The position numbers were made by a program, and so were the translations under genes. From Adlercreutzia wanghongyangiae (GTDB lineage Bacteria > Actinomycetota > Coriobacteriia > Coriobacteriales > Eggerthellaceae), in the NCBI RefSeq assembly GCF_035989245.1, contig NZ_JAYMFF010000024.1, forward strand, positions 1 to 63,323: DNA of 63,323 bases, written 5' to 3'. This document shows, piece after piece, positions 42,461 to 51,085 of the stretch. Under the pieces are notes generated by a model. The model was not told where the DNA came from. It worked only from the letters and a program-made list of their open reading frames with translations, and did no database searches. How positions within the stretch are numbered: the first letter of the stretch is position 1; every line of letters begins with the position of its first letter.

Positions 42461-45156
42461 GACAGCCTCCTCTCGCAGCCCACGGCAGGGCAGAAACGGC
42501 AGGTTGAAGCCGAACGCGGAACGGGAGCGATCTCGCCCCGCCGAAGACCCGAAAGCCCGTCGGCAACCAATGCCTCCACCGCGTCGAGATAGGCCTCGAA
42601 GTTCATGGGAACCGTCGAGGCACCGCCCAGAAAGTCCCCGTCGTCGAAGGTGTCATCGGCGGCCCCCACGAAAGCGGTGCCGCGGTTCCGTGCGGAATAG
42701 CTCAGGTACAGCGCGCCGGCGCAGTGCAGCCCTTCGAGACGCGCGCGCAGAGCCTGGGCGTACACATCGGCCTGAATGCGACCGGGCAGTAGCACATCCC
42801 CGTCGTCCTTCATGGCCGCCGCGTAATCGCGGCCCGCTGACCCCTTGTAGTCGACCACGACGAACCGTCCCGATTCCGCATCGACATCGACGCGATCGGC
42901 GCGCCCGTTCAGGCGGAATCCCGCGTAATCGATGCCGTCATCCGGAACGATGGCCAACTCGTGGCCAAACACCCGGTAGGCCGGGGCGAATGCCGCCAAG
43001 CGGTGCAGCGTTCCGTGGAGCTGCCCTCGCAAGCGCTCGACCTCCACCTTCTCGCTCTTCGAGCGCGCCACCAGGCGTCCCGAGCCGGGCTCCCCGGCGT
43101 ATTGCTGCGCCGCGCATCGATCGAAGACGTCGTCGAGACGGCACTCGCATGCCGCAAGATTGCCCGCATCGACGCGCGTGATTCCCTCAGCCGCCAGTTC
43201 GTCGTAGAAACGCGCCAGCACACTGTGGACAAAGCTGCCCTTCTCGGCCGCCCCGAACTGCTCGTCTGGCGGGTTCGGACGAATGCGCCTCTGCAGGAAC
43301 CATCCGTAAGGGCAACCCAGATAGGCCTCCATAGCAGAAGGCGACAGAACGAGAGCATCCCCCGCCGCACCCGGTGCATGCTTCAGAAAATCAGTCAACC
43401 TGAGACCGCGCAGCGTACCCCGCACCGCAGGGAGCACCTCGTTCATGTTCGTCGGCGCAGCAAAGTTGCGTCCCACTCCGCGGACGAGCGACTCCTCCCC
43501 GGCCCGGCGGGCACCCCGCACGAACGGCGCGGGCAGGTCGAAAGCGCCTTTGTCCCGAGCGCTCCAATCGCAAGCGTAGGCCGCATTACCGGTACTTTCA
43601 GCAGCTTGTACCAGGCTATCGGCATACTCGCTCAGCAGAAAAGCGGGATAGGTTTCCTCACCCCCCTCGTCTCGCTGAGAAATTGCAATGGTGAAGCGGC
43701 GGCGGGCAGCCTCCAGAGCCGCGGCAAAGCGGATCCGCTCTCTCTCGAACTCATCAGCCGCACTGCCGTAGCCGAGCTTCTCGGCAAGACCGTCGAGCGC
43801 CGTCGTCTCGGCCCTCGCCGGGAAGGCGGCCTGGGACAGATCGGCAACAATTACCGTGTCGTACGTGGCCGCCACCAGAGAGTCAAGACGCTCCATGGAT
43901 GCAAATTCGACCGACGGCGCGCAGTCGCCGATCGCTACCTGCACCGGCACCGACACCGCCTCCAAAAGAAGGCCCACCGGGCAGGCGGCACCGCCCACGC
44001 GCGCTCGAGCTTCCAGCAATCCCCGAATCTTTTCCAGGGCCGCCGCCTCACGCTTTCTCTCGGCCGGCGATAGGCCGGCATCACCTGCAATGCGAGCCGC
44101 CAGGGCGTCAAATGCCCCCGCAGCATCGCCGACCTTCCCATTCAGGGCTCCGGAAATCGCGGCGAAAGCATCGAACGCGGGAGCTATGGCGCGCAGCTCC
44201 TGCAGCACCGTTTCAGGCCCCGCGCAGCGATCTTCCCGGATAGCGCGGTTCAGACGCTGAACATCCCGAGGCTGCGCCCCCGAGAGCCGGTTGTAGCCGA
44301 AATCGGCGGCGCACTCGGCCAGATGCGAGCCGCCGATCCTTTCCGCAGCCGCGAGCGCGTGGCCGACGAGCGTCTCGCCGAAGGGGCACGAACATCGCAA
44401 CGCCGCTGCCGCTCCCCGCTCCGCAAGAGGGCCGGCCAAAACGTCGAAGAGCTCATCGGCCTGGGGAAACACCACCAAAATGCTTCTGTCTCCAGCGGCA
44501 ATGCAGTCCTCAATCTCATCCAGCAGCAGGCCGGCAAGCACCGTGGGACCCGCCGGCAAAACAAGAGCCTCCTCCACGGCATCGGGAAGCAGAAACAACC
44601 CGCTATGGGCATCGGGCCCCACACCGCCCGCAGCACGCAGAAGCGCCTCTACGCCGGCGCCAAACCGGTCGGCATCCACGACGGCAAGAGCGATAGGGGG
44701 CATATCCCCGGCCTCCAACATACGCGCAAGTATTGCGGCCGCTTGCTCGAGCTCCACCAGCCCGCGCTCGTGCAAGCGCTCGCAATAGCAGGCTGCCATG
44801 TCGAGCACCGCCCCCTCGCGCGCGGTGAACTCTACCGCAGCCGTACCGCAGCCGTCGACAAGGCAGCCCACGCGGGCGAAGAAGCGCGCGAGCAGCCGTA
44901 TGGTGCCCGCCGAAGTCTGAAGCCCGACCTGCTCGCCCCGCTCGGCCAAAAGCGCGCCCACGAGCACGTTGCGCTCGTCAGCCGAGACGAGCGCGCGGCC
45001 GTCGCCCCACAGATCCCACAGCTCCTCGATCAACGCGGGCACCGTCAGCCGTCGCACTCCGAAGGCGGCGCCGGTGCCCGCATCAACCGCAGCAGCCTTG
45101 GCGCTCGCATTGGCGCGTTCTATCGTACGATACAGTTCCACAACGGGCTGAGGCAC
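42457..45156 (-). CDS. addB: AddB-type nuclease subunit
   Basis: An 899-residue protein with a degenerate helicase-like N-terminal region without Walker A and a C-terminal PD-(D/E)XK nuclease (GRADRVDVD to FVVVDYKGSAG, about residues 750-780). Cysteines in LGCPYGWFLQRRI (about 610) and CRFCPAVGCERR at the C-terminus are placed like the 4Fe-4S staple of AddB nucleases. Its stop overlaps the addA start (ATGA), supporting a two-subunit complex. It is shorter and more diverged than Bacillus AddB, so RexB-like is an alternative name. A 7-bp dyad at 45222-45238 (CTTATGT/ACATAAG) lies in its promoter region. Confidence 0.88.
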   Translation of the reverse strand: MPQPVVELYRTIERANASAKAAAVDAGTGAAFGVRRLTVPALIEELWDLWGDGRALVSADERNVLVGALLAERGEQVGLQTSAGTIRLLARFFARVGCLVDGCGTAAVEFTAREGAVLDMAACYCERLHERGLVELEQAAAILARMLEAGDMPPIALAVVDADRFGAGVEALLRAAGGVGPDAHSGLFLLPDAVEEALVLPAGPTVLAGLLLDEIEDCIAAGDRSILVVFPQADELFDVLAGPLAERGAAAALRCSCPFGETLVGHALAAAERIGGSHLAECAADFGYNRLSGAQPRDVQRLNRAIREDRCAGPETVLQELRAIAPAFDAFAAISGALNGKVGDAAGAFDALAARIAGDAGLSPAERKREAAALEKIRGLLEARARVGGAACPVGLLLEAVSVPVQVAIGDCAPSVEFASMERLDSLVAATYDTVIVADLSQAAFPARAETTALDGLAEKLGYGSAADEFERERIRFAAALEAARRRFTIAISQRDEGGEETYPAFLLSEYADSLVQAAESTGNAAYACDWSARDKGAFDLPAPFVRGARRAGEESLVRGVGRNFAAPTNMNEVLPAVRGTLRGLRLTDFLKHAPGAAGDALVLSPSAMEAYLGCPYGWFLQRRIRPNPPDEQFGAAEKGSFVHSVLARFYDELAAEGITRVDAGNLAACECRLDDVFDRCAAQQYAGEPGSGRLVARSKSEKVEVERLRGQLHGTLHRLAAFAPAYRVFGHELAIVPDDGIDYAGFRLNGRADRVDVDAESGRFVVVDYKGSAGRDYAAAMKDDGDVLLPGRIQADVYAQALRARLEGLHCAGALYLSYSARNRGTAFVGAADDTFDDGDFLGGASTVPMNFEAYLDAVEALVADGLSGLRRGEIAPVPRSASTCRFCPAVGCERRLS

Positions 45157-45221
45157 AGCTCCTCCTTCATGCTCTTTCGTTCCCCGGTATTCTAGCGCGA
45201 AACCCGTGTCCTCGTGTCCTC

Positions 45222-45238
45222 CTTATGTCCCACATAAG
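45222..45238. promoter_or_regulatory. Inverted repeat upstream of addB
   Basis: CTTATGT and ACATAAG are separated by CCC in the divergent region between addB (start 45156) and the gene at 45384. It may be an operator; no clear -10/-35 pair was found nearby. Confidence 0.35.
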
Positions 45239-45383
45239 CGTTTGGCAACGGATTGCCTCCCATGCGGTGACCCGTAGAACACCCGTTCCGCTACCAAGGG
45301 GACAGGCGCGTACCATACTACGAGACGAGCGCGCAGGTCGCCAACGCCCGCGCTCTTTCGACCGCACAAGCTAGGAGGCACCC

Positions 45384-45701
45384 ATGACCTATCAGGAACT
45401 GGTTACCAAGCTCATCGAGATTCAGAAGCACCTGATGCCCGATCTAGAGAAGTTCGAACGCGAGGGCCGGCTTCCCCACGACCTGAAGGTCGCCAAGGCC
45501 GAGATCATCGAGTGGGAGCACACGGTGGACGGCGACGGCGGCCTGGAAGAGCCGCCCGAGATCTGGCCCGTGGAGAAGTTCGCCCGGGCGCTGCGCGAGC
45601 ATTACGACGACTTCAACGACTTCATGCGCCGCAACATCGCCGAGTACGAGGTGCTGGCCGGCAAACTGCCCGCGGCCTTCGAAAACCCGCTGGACCAATA
45701 G
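45384..45701 (+). CDS. Hypothetical acidic protein
   Basis: A 105-residue soluble, acidic, largely helical protein I do not recognise. It has no membrane segment, no cysteine and no signal peptide. TAGGAGG precedes the ATG at 45384. It stands alone, divergent from addB and convergent with the Sel1-repeat gene; an 11-bp perfect hairpin at 45782-45813 separates the convergent genes. Confidence 0.75.
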   Translation: MTYQELVTKLIEIQKHLMPDLEKFEREGRLPHDLKVAKAEIIEWEHTVDGDGGLEEPPEIWPVEKFARALREHYDDFNDFMRRNIAEYEVLAGKLPAAFENPLDQ

Positions 45702-45781
45702 GCGCAAAAACCGCGTCTCCACCGCGGATTATCCCTCCCCTCCGCCCTGGTCCGAGCCGATGCCGCCCGGCGGGTAATTCC

Positions 45782-45813
45782 GCGACGAGCCGTCCTACGG
45801 GGCGGCTCGTCGC
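45782..45813. terminator. Hairpin between convergent genes
   Basis: A perfect 11-bp inverted repeat (GCGACGAGCCG, 10-base loop, CGGCTCGTCGC) lies between the stop at 45701 and the convergent stop at 45832. There is no T-tract, so it may be a bidirectional terminator or a diverged REP-type element. Confidence 0.55.
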
Positions 45814-45831
45814 TTGCGCTCGGGGAGGACC

Positions 45832-46785
45832 TCAGTAGCAGCCCGCTATCTCCTGGGCCATGCGGGCCACGCCGCGGCGAGCCTCCAGGCGCTCGCGCTT
45901 GAAGTGCCACTGGCCGGCATCGAAGGCAGCACCCAGGCTGATGGCCGCCAGGCGATACCAGGTGCGGGCCCGGCGAAAATCCTGCACACAGCCGCGCCCG
46001 CACTCGAACGCCCGAGCCAAGCGCAGGGCGGCATTGCCCGTGGACGCGCGGTCCTCGTCGATGGCACCGCTTTCCACGTCGAAGGCGCGCCGGTACCACA
46101 TGCAGGCATGCTCGGCCGATGCCTCGCAGCCGCGCCCGGCGGCCACCATGTCCCCCAGACGCCAGCAGCATTCCCCATGACCATGCAGCGCACCGTAGGA
46201 GAAATGCAGATAGGCGCGCTGGTCGCAGGGCATATCGGCGCTATGCAGCGCGCGAGACTCCAGAAGACCGCACCAGTACTCGCCCTCGCACAGGTCGCCC
46301 TCGTAGATGATGCCAAGCCGGCAGTGGGCGGCAACGCAGCCGCGCTGGGCGGCGTGCAGCAGCAGTATCTCGGCGGCACGGTAGCAGTCGATACGCCGAC
46401 GACGCTGGTCTTCCCCTGTCAGGCCCAGAGCCTCGCCGAAGTAGATTTCCGCCAGCTCCCATGCACGCCAGCCGCCGCGATCGGGCCCCGACGGATAGGA
46501 GGCCACGAAGGCGCGGCCGTCGCCAACGCAATCGGGAACGACTTCGCTCACCCAAATGCGTGGAAGGCGCTCGGAGGCCTCGGCGCCCTTGCGGTCCACG
46601 GCGAACACCGCGGTGCGCTCACGGCGGCGGTGCCAAGCGGCCCCGCGCATCACGTGGGGAACGAAGCTGGCATCGGCGCCTCCGTTGGAGCGGCGCACGC
46701 TGGGGGCGCCGAACACGGCAGCGGCTGCGCGCTGGGCCAGCGACACCCCCGAGGCCCGGCGCTGAACGGCAACGGCGCTAGTCAT
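45832..46785 (-). CDS. Sel1-like repeat protein
   Basis: A 317-residue soluble protein whose second half has several Sel1-like helical repeats (for example AAHCRLGIIYEGDLCEGEYW, CCWRLGDMVAAGRGCEASAE and AALRLARAFECGRGCVQDFR). Such repeats bind partner proteins. The first 90 residues are basic and unassigned. It overlaps the end of the HIRAN gene by eight bases, implying joint expression and a working partnership. No signal peptide is visible, so it acts in the cytoplasm. Cysteine content is unusually high for a Sel1 protein. Confidence 0.75.
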   Translation of the reverse strand: MTSAVAVQRRASGVSLAQRAAAAVFGAPSVRRSNGGADASFVPHVMRGAAWHRRRERTAVFAVDRKGAEASERLPRIWVSEVVPDCVGDGRAFVASYPSGPDRGGWRAWELAEIYFGEALGLTGEDQRRRRIDCYRAAEILLLHAAQRGCVAAHCRLGIIYEGDLCEGEYWCGLLESRALHSADMPCDQRAYLHFSYGALHGHGECCWRLGDMVAAGRGCEASAEHACMWYRRAFDVESGAIDEDRASTGNAALRLARAFECGRGCVQDFRRARTWYRLAAISLGAAFDAGQWHFKRERLEARRGVARMAQEIAGCY

Positions 46786-47104
46786 TGAGATGCACCCCCA
46801 TCACCAAACGACACCACGACCCGATCTGCTCATGGGCCTCCAAGCGGCCCTCCACCGACTTTCCCCCGTCGATGAGACGCCCCACGAACTCGTTGCACTC
46901 GCAGGAAACGTAGCCGATGCGCCGGTCGCTGCCGTCGCGCACCTCCACGGCCCAAGGGTCGAAGCGGTTAGCGGCGTCGCGCACGAGCGCGAAGCGCTCC
47001 CCCACCTGATAGGCTGCGGCCAGCTCGGCTACCCCCGGCACATGCCGCGTGCCCGCCACCGTTGTGCCCTCCACGACGCAGATCGATGATGCTGTGTTTG
47101 CCAT
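46778..47104 (-). CDS. Stand-alone HIRAN-domain protein
   Basis: A 108-residue protein that is essentially one HIRAN domain: VAGTRHVPGVAEL, the core GERFALVRDAANRFDPWAVE (about residues 35-55) and RRIGYVSCECNEFVGRLIDG (about 60-80). HIRAN domains in eukaryotic HLTF/Rad5 bind single-stranded 3' DNA ends at stalled forks; bacterial stand-alone forms are little characterised. The ATG at 47104 has CGGAGGACG upstream. Overlap with the Sel1 gene suggests a two-component module. Confidence 0.82.
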   Translation of the reverse strand: MANTASSICVVEGTTVAGTRHVPGVAELAAAYQVGERFALVRDAANRFDPWAVEVRDGSDRRIGYVSCECNEFVGRLIDGGKSVEGRLEAHEQIGSWCRLVMGVHLND

Positions 47105-47225
47105 GGCGTCCTCCGTTCATTTGAATGCGATGGGAACATCCTACGCCGCGGCAATTTCGCAAGTGTCCTATATTTAGTACAGCTATGGAAGTGATATCCA
47201 AGTAGGCGACAAGGAGGCGCCGCGG

Positions 47226-47254
47226 TTGGTGAGGGCTGCGGGCCATGGTATACT
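47226..47254 (+). promoter_or_regulatory. Predicted promoter of the Cys/Lys-rich small protein
   Basis: TTGGTG (47226-47231) and TATACT (47249-47254) are 17 bases apart, with the start codon about 40 bases downstream. Confidence 0.65.
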
Positions 47255-47293
47255 GCCCGCCATTCAATGAACCTGTTCCCCGCGAGGAGTCCC

Positions 47294-47551
47294 ATGAAAG
47301 ACAAGAAGGACAAGAAGCAGAAGAAGGCGGCGGCCGACAAGAAAGCCGATAAGCTGAAGCGCAAGAAGAAGCACACGGGCTGTAAAGGCGAAAGACACGC
47401 CGCCGGCTGCAAGGGCTGCGAGAAGGCCAAGGCGGCCCTCAAGCTAGAGCACTGCACCTGCTGCAAGAAGCACTGCCCCCTCTCGAAGCCCAAATGCGGC
47501 AAAGGCCGCCGCCTCGCCGCCGCGCTCAGGATGCGAGAGGAAAAAGCCTAG
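47294..47551 (+). CDS. Small lysine- and cysteine-rich protein, unknown function
   Basis: An 85-residue protein I cannot assign to a family. The first 30 residues are an almost pure Lys/Asp/Ala tract (MKDKKDKKQKKAAADKKADK). Residues 31-70 contain eight cysteines in closely spaced pairs (GCKGERHAAGCKGC, HCTCCKKHC, KPKCGKG), suggesting two small zinc or metal sites. The C-terminus is basic. The ATG at 47294 follows GAGGAG and a clear promoter lies upstream at 47226-47254. A nucleic-acid or metal-binding role is inferred from composition only. Confidence 0.75.
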   Translation: MKDKKDKKQKKAAADKKADKLKRKKKHTGCKGERHAAGCKGCEKAKAALKLEHCTCCKKHCPLSKPKCGKGRRLAAALRMREEKA

Positions 47552-47644
47552 CGGGAATCGCGCCTGAAAACCCACCGCGTCCATTGCCTAGTGAGGACCG
47601 AAATCATCCTCTGGAAAATACTGCAGAACAAGCTTGCCGCCTGC

Positions 47645-48529
47645 TTAAGAGATAAGGGCGATCGTTTGTTGATACCCCTCAACGATGAGGTTCTTCAATG
47701 CCTCTCGCTGAAGGGGTCGTTCAATGGTATCCGCCATTACGGAGGACGGCAGGAAACGCCGCATCTGGGCGATATAGGCCTCGGAGACAGCGTATTCAGC
47801 CGCTCTCTCAGCACCATCGGCCAGCAATTCCGCAGGCGCTCTCCCAGTAGCGTAATCCCCTACCTTTTTTAGAACGAGATCAGCTGCAAGGGCAATCTCG
47901 ACTCCGGGACGCTGCATGATCCAAGGAATGTCCCAGAGGTCGCGATAACGCGGTGCCTTCACCTGCTGAGCGAACGAAACGAGCTTATCCGCAAGGATTT
48001 CGTTAAGAGACTGGCATCCCACGAGCAAACTCCCATACACTCCCTGAATTTCAGAATAGTTCTCAACGACAACTCTGTTCTCACGGGTATAAGAAGGCAC
48101 TTGGGCGATTTCAATCTTAATTTTCTGCGAGGGCAAATCGGGCCGCTCAGGAGCCGTATCCACGACCACCTGCCACCTCTTCATGGTGCCACCGCCGTCG
48201 AATTGCTTAACCTTTTTCGGCTCTTTGACGCGCACATCGACGCCAAACCTCTTCGTGAGATTGCGGCCTATAACATCCTTGAAGCCGCTCAGATCGGTAG
48301 CTGTGAGGTCAAGCCGTGTGTTGAAATCAAGGTCTTCGCTATAGCGCACGCCACCATAGCAGAGGCGCAGGCAAGTGCCGCCCTGGAAATTGAGCTTGCA
48401 GAGCCAATCTGATTGCGCGAGTGCCCGGAGGATGTCGTAATGAATAAGCTCCTTCTCCACGACGGGGAGAAGGTCCTCCACCTTGTTGCGCACAGCTACC
48501 TTCCGAGAGAATTCAAGAAAATCACTCAT
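47645..48529 (-). CDS. abiEii: AbiEii-type nucleotidyltransferase toxin
   Basis: A 294-residue protein of the AbiEii/DUF1814 family. FQGGTCLRLCYGGVRYSEDL (about residues 48-67), continuing into DF, is the nucleotidyltransferase core motif with the GG and the DxD-like acids, followed by KIKIEIAQVP and NEILADKLVSFAQQ. Members transfer nucleotides to tRNA or other targets and cause growth arrest that aborts phage infection. Its start overlaps the AbiEi stop by eight bases. Composition is AT-richer than the housekeeping genes, which fits horizontal transfer. Confidence 0.92.
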   Translation of the reverse strand: MSDFLEFSRKVAVRNKVEDLLPVVEKELIHYDILRALAQSDWLCKLNFQGGTCLRLCYGGVRYSEDLDFNTRLDLTATDLSGFKDVIGRNLTKRFGVDVRVKEPKKVKQFDGGGTMKRWQVVVDTAPERPDLPSQKIKIEIAQVPSYTRENRVVVENYSEIQGVYGSLLVGCQSLNEILADKLVSFAQQVKAPRYRDLWDIPWIMQRPGVEIALAADLVLKKVGDYATGRAPAELLADGAERAAEYAVSEAYIAQMRRFLPSSVMADTIERPLQREALKNLIVEGYQQTIALIS

Positions 48530-49058
48530 CGTCTTCCACCTCTTCCCAATCGATGAGATCTAAAGACCTCCCAGAGCGAAGAAGCCCGCGCACGGTATGG
48601 TCTTTCGTCGCCAAACGCAATCCATGGCCCGGATAGTCGACCGTATGGTCAAGCAAATACGCCCAGTCTCGAGATGTATGCACGAACTCAATCACGCCAA
48701 ACGGCGTCTTGAATTCACCCTCCTTGCCCGTCGTGACGACCGTCAACCGACCAACGGGAATCTGGGAAATCACACCCCACAGGGAGGCCGCGCTCTCCAT
48801 GCCGATGAAGTTCATCTCGCCGGAGCGAAGCGCTACGGCGAGCTCCTCGATGGCGGGAATATCGGAGACTCCCGCAGAGGCGTACCAGTACAGGTCGCGT
48901 GCAATATGCCACAATGACCCGGCTTTTACCAGGCGGGAAATCGTGCTGCGCAGTTTCGTGCCGTCTTCGGCGAACACGAGAGCCAGATCAGTCGTGCGAA
49001 AAGCCCTCTTCCCGTCCGCATACATGCATAGCGCTTTGTCGGCCTCATAAAGCTTCAT
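48522..49058 (-). CDS. abiEi: AbiEi-type antitoxin/repressor
   Basis: A 178-residue AbiEi family protein. The N-terminal winged helix (residues 15-65, TTDLALVFAEDGTKLRSTIS) binds DNA, and the C-terminal domain (about 75-178) is the antitoxin part. Known AbiEi proteins repress their own operon through inverted repeats. A matching perfect inverted repeat is at 49068-49109, immediately upstream. The ATG at 49058 has AAGGAAACA upstream. Confidence 0.9.
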   Translation of the reverse strand: MKLYEADKALCMYADGKRAFRTTDLALVFAEDGTKLRSTISRLVKAGSLWHIARDLYWYASAGVSDIPAIEELAVALRSGEMNFIGMESAASLWGVISQIPVGRLTVVTTGKEGEFKTPFGVIEFVHTSRDWAYLLDHTVDYPGHGLRLATKDHTVRGLLRSGRSLDLIDWEEVEDDE

Positions 49059-49067
49059 TGTTTCCTT

Positions 49068-49109
49068 ACTCTACTGTTATGATGCTATTTTACATCATAA
49101 CAGTAGAGT
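49068..49109. promoter_or_regulatory. Perfect 17-bp inverted repeat, probable AbiEi operator
   Basis: ACTCTACTGTTATGATG (49068-49084) and its exact reverse complement (49093-49109) flank an 8-base AT-rich spacer. On the minus strand the spacer contains TAAAAT, a possible -10 box, so a bound repressor would cover the promoter. It ends ten bases before the AbiEi start codon. Confidence 0.85.
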
Positions 49110-49122
49110 TATAGGAAAAGAG

Positions 49123-50646
49123 CTATTCTTCACCGTCGTTCAGAACATCCACCTCGGCAATCTCATCGGCAACCTCTTGACGCTCCGTTCCCTGCCCCTC
49201 CTTCGCCTCGCGGGCCTCATCCAAGAGGGCCTTCATGGTGGGGTTCTTGCGGGTGAGCTTCTTCACCGTGAGGTCCTCGGCCTTCTGGTTGGCCAAGCGA
49301 AGGTTGTTCTCGCTGCCCAGCAGATTGTCCTTGATCTTCTGCAGATGATCGATGGACTTGTCGATCTCCTCGATGGCCTTGCGGAACTTGTCGCTCGCAA
49401 TGCGGTAGTTGCGCCCGAACTTGTCCTTGAAGTCGGCCAGCTGATCCTCGAAGTTCGTGACGTCAATGTTCTGCTGGCGCACCAGGGCGAGTTCCTTGCG
49501 GTATTGAAGCGACGAGAGCGCCGCGTTGCGCAGCAGCGTGATCAGCGGGATGAAGAACTGCGGGCGAATGACGTACATTTTCTCGTAACGATAGGACACA
49601 TCCGTGATGCCGGCGTTGTACAACTCGCTTTCCGGCTCGAGCAGCGACACGAGCACGGCGTACTCGCAGCCCTTCTTCGCGCGGTCGGCGTCCAGCTTCT
49701 TGAAGTGCGATTCGTTGGTCTTCTTATGGGTGGAGTCGTCGGCCTCGTTCTTCATCTCGAACATGATGGAGACGATCTCGTTGCCGTCCTCGTCGAAGTC
49801 GCGGAAGACGAAATCGCCCTTGGTGCCCTCCACCACCTCGTTGTCTTTCTCGAAGTAGGCACGCGGGAAGGCCGTGGGGCGCAGGCGGTTGAACTCGATC
49901 TCGCAGTGCTGCTCCAGCGACTCGCCGAGCATCTTGGTGGAAAGCCGCGCCTTCATGTCCTGGATGCGCTCGATCTCGCGCTCGCGGTCGGCGATGAGCT
50001 CGTCTTTCATCTTCAGCCTCTCGGCAAGCTCCACCTTGTGCTCCGCCTCAGCCCGAGAGAGTGCCTCGCGCTCGCGAGCCACCTGAGCGCGCAAATCGTC
50101 GCGCTCGCGCTCCACGGCCACCTGGGCGTCCTTGGCAGCGGCGTTGGCCTGCTGCACCGCCAGCTGGGTCTCCATGGATGCCTGGGCGCGCTGGCTTTCC
50201 AGCTTCTGGGCCAACTCGTCGCGCTCGCGCTCCACCGCGCGCAGCCGTTCCACCTCGGCGGCCACCGCATCGCTCACCGCCAGCTTGCGCGCGACCTCGG
50301 CCTCGCCGTCCTTGGAGGCCAGCTGGGCACGCAACCCCTCCACCTGCTTCTCCAGTTCCGCCTTCTCGTTCTGCGCTGCAAGCTGAAAGTCCTTCGCCTG
50401 CGCCTTGAAACGCTCGGTCTGGGCGGCCAGCTGCCCGTCGCGCTCGGCTATTTGCGCGCGCAGGACCTCTTCGGCCTTAGTCACTGCCAGGGCCACTTCC
50501 TGCTCGCGGGCCTTCTCGGCCAAGGAGACGCGGGCATCCACCTCGCGCTGGAACTCCTGGTCGCGCACTTGGCTGAGAATGGCGGCGTAGCCGCTTTCAT
50601 CCACCGCGAAGGCCTCGCCGCAATGAGGGCACTTGATCTCGTTCAT
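49123..50646 (-). CDS. DUF2130 protein: zinc-ribbon start, coiled coil and PD-(D/E)XK-like domain
   Basis: A 507-residue DUF2130 family protein. It opens with EIKCPHCGEAF, a half zinc ribbon, then a long Glu/Ala/Gln/Arg-rich coiled coil (about residues 30-240). The C-terminal half contains KGDFVFRDFDEDGNEIVSIM followed by FEMKNEAD, an arrangement like the D...ExK core of PD-(D/E)XK nucleases (about 275-300). The function is not established; a nuclease is an inference. ATG 50646 has GAAAGGATG upstream. It ends just upstream of the AbiEi operator and follows the YolD-like gene by ten bases. Confidence 0.82.
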   Translation of the reverse strand: MNEIKCPHCGEAFAVDESGYAAILSQVRDQEFQREVDARVSLAEKAREQEVALAVTKAEEVLRAQIAERDGQLAAQTERFKAQAKDFQLAAQNEKAELEKQVEGLRAQLASKDGEAEVARKLAVSDAVAAEVERLRAVERERDELAQKLESQRAQASMETQLAVQQANAAAKDAQVAVERERDDLRAQVAREREALSRAEAEHKVELAERLKMKDELIADREREIERIQDMKARLSTKMLGESLEQHCEIEFNRLRPTAFPRAYFEKDNEVVEGTKGDFVFRDFDEDGNEIVSIMFEMKNEADDSTHKKTNESHFKKLDADRAKKGCEYAVLVSLLEPESELYNAGITDVSYRYEKMYVIRPQFFIPLITLLRNAALSSLQYRKELALVRQQNIDVTNFEDQLADFKDKFGRNYRIASDKFRKAIEEIDKSIDHLQKIKDNLLGSENNLRLANQKAEDLTVKKLTRKNPTMKALLDEAREAKEGQGTERQEVADEIAEVDVLNDGEE

Positions 50647-50656
50647 GGTCATCCTT

Positions 50657-51085
50657 TCAGGAAAGCGCTTCCAAGGCGCACAGCTCGTCAAAGGGGATGC
50701 GCGTGCGCACTATCCACAGGTCATGATAGATCATATCTATCTGGCTGACTGTCCCGACAATGGTTCGGTAAGCGTCATTTTCGTAGAACGTGACGCTTAC
50801 AAGCTGTCCGCGCTGCAACTGCGCCACAGCCTCGGCAAGCTCGCGGGCCTCGTCCTCGGCCAGCGGGCGGCGGGGTTCCACAACGCGCTCCTTCTCCTGC
50901 ACCAGGTCGTAGTAGCCGCGCAGGGCTGCGAAGGGCGCGAACTGCCGGGCGCGTTCGGGATGGGGGCGTCCCAATCCCGCCGGAACCGGCCGGTCGATAT
51001 CCCCACACGCGCCCGATCCGGTGCCAGGCGGGGCGTCTTCCACCTCGACCCATGCCAATCCCTCGAAGGCTTCCCCACTAGCCAT
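50657..51085 (-). CDS. YolD-like protein, partner of the Y-family polymerase
   Basis: A 142-residue protein. Its C-terminal half (RGQLVSVTFYENDAYRTIVG, DMIYHDLWIV and IPFDELCALE) matches the YolD-like family. YolD-family genes (such as Bacillus yqjX beside yqjW) sit next to Y-family polymerase genes and are thought to aid them. ATG 51085 overlaps the polymerase stop by eight bases; the Shine-Dalgarno is weak, so translation is probably coupled. The N-terminal 55 residues are proline/glycine-rich and unassigned. Confidence 0.8.
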   Translation of the reverse strand: MASGEAFEGLAWVEVEDAPPGTGSGACGDIDRPVPAGLGRPHPERARQFAPFAALRGYYDLVQEKERVVEPRRPLAEDEARELAEAVAQLQRGQLVSVTFYENDAYRTIVGTVSQIDMIYHDLWIVRTRIPFDELCALEALS

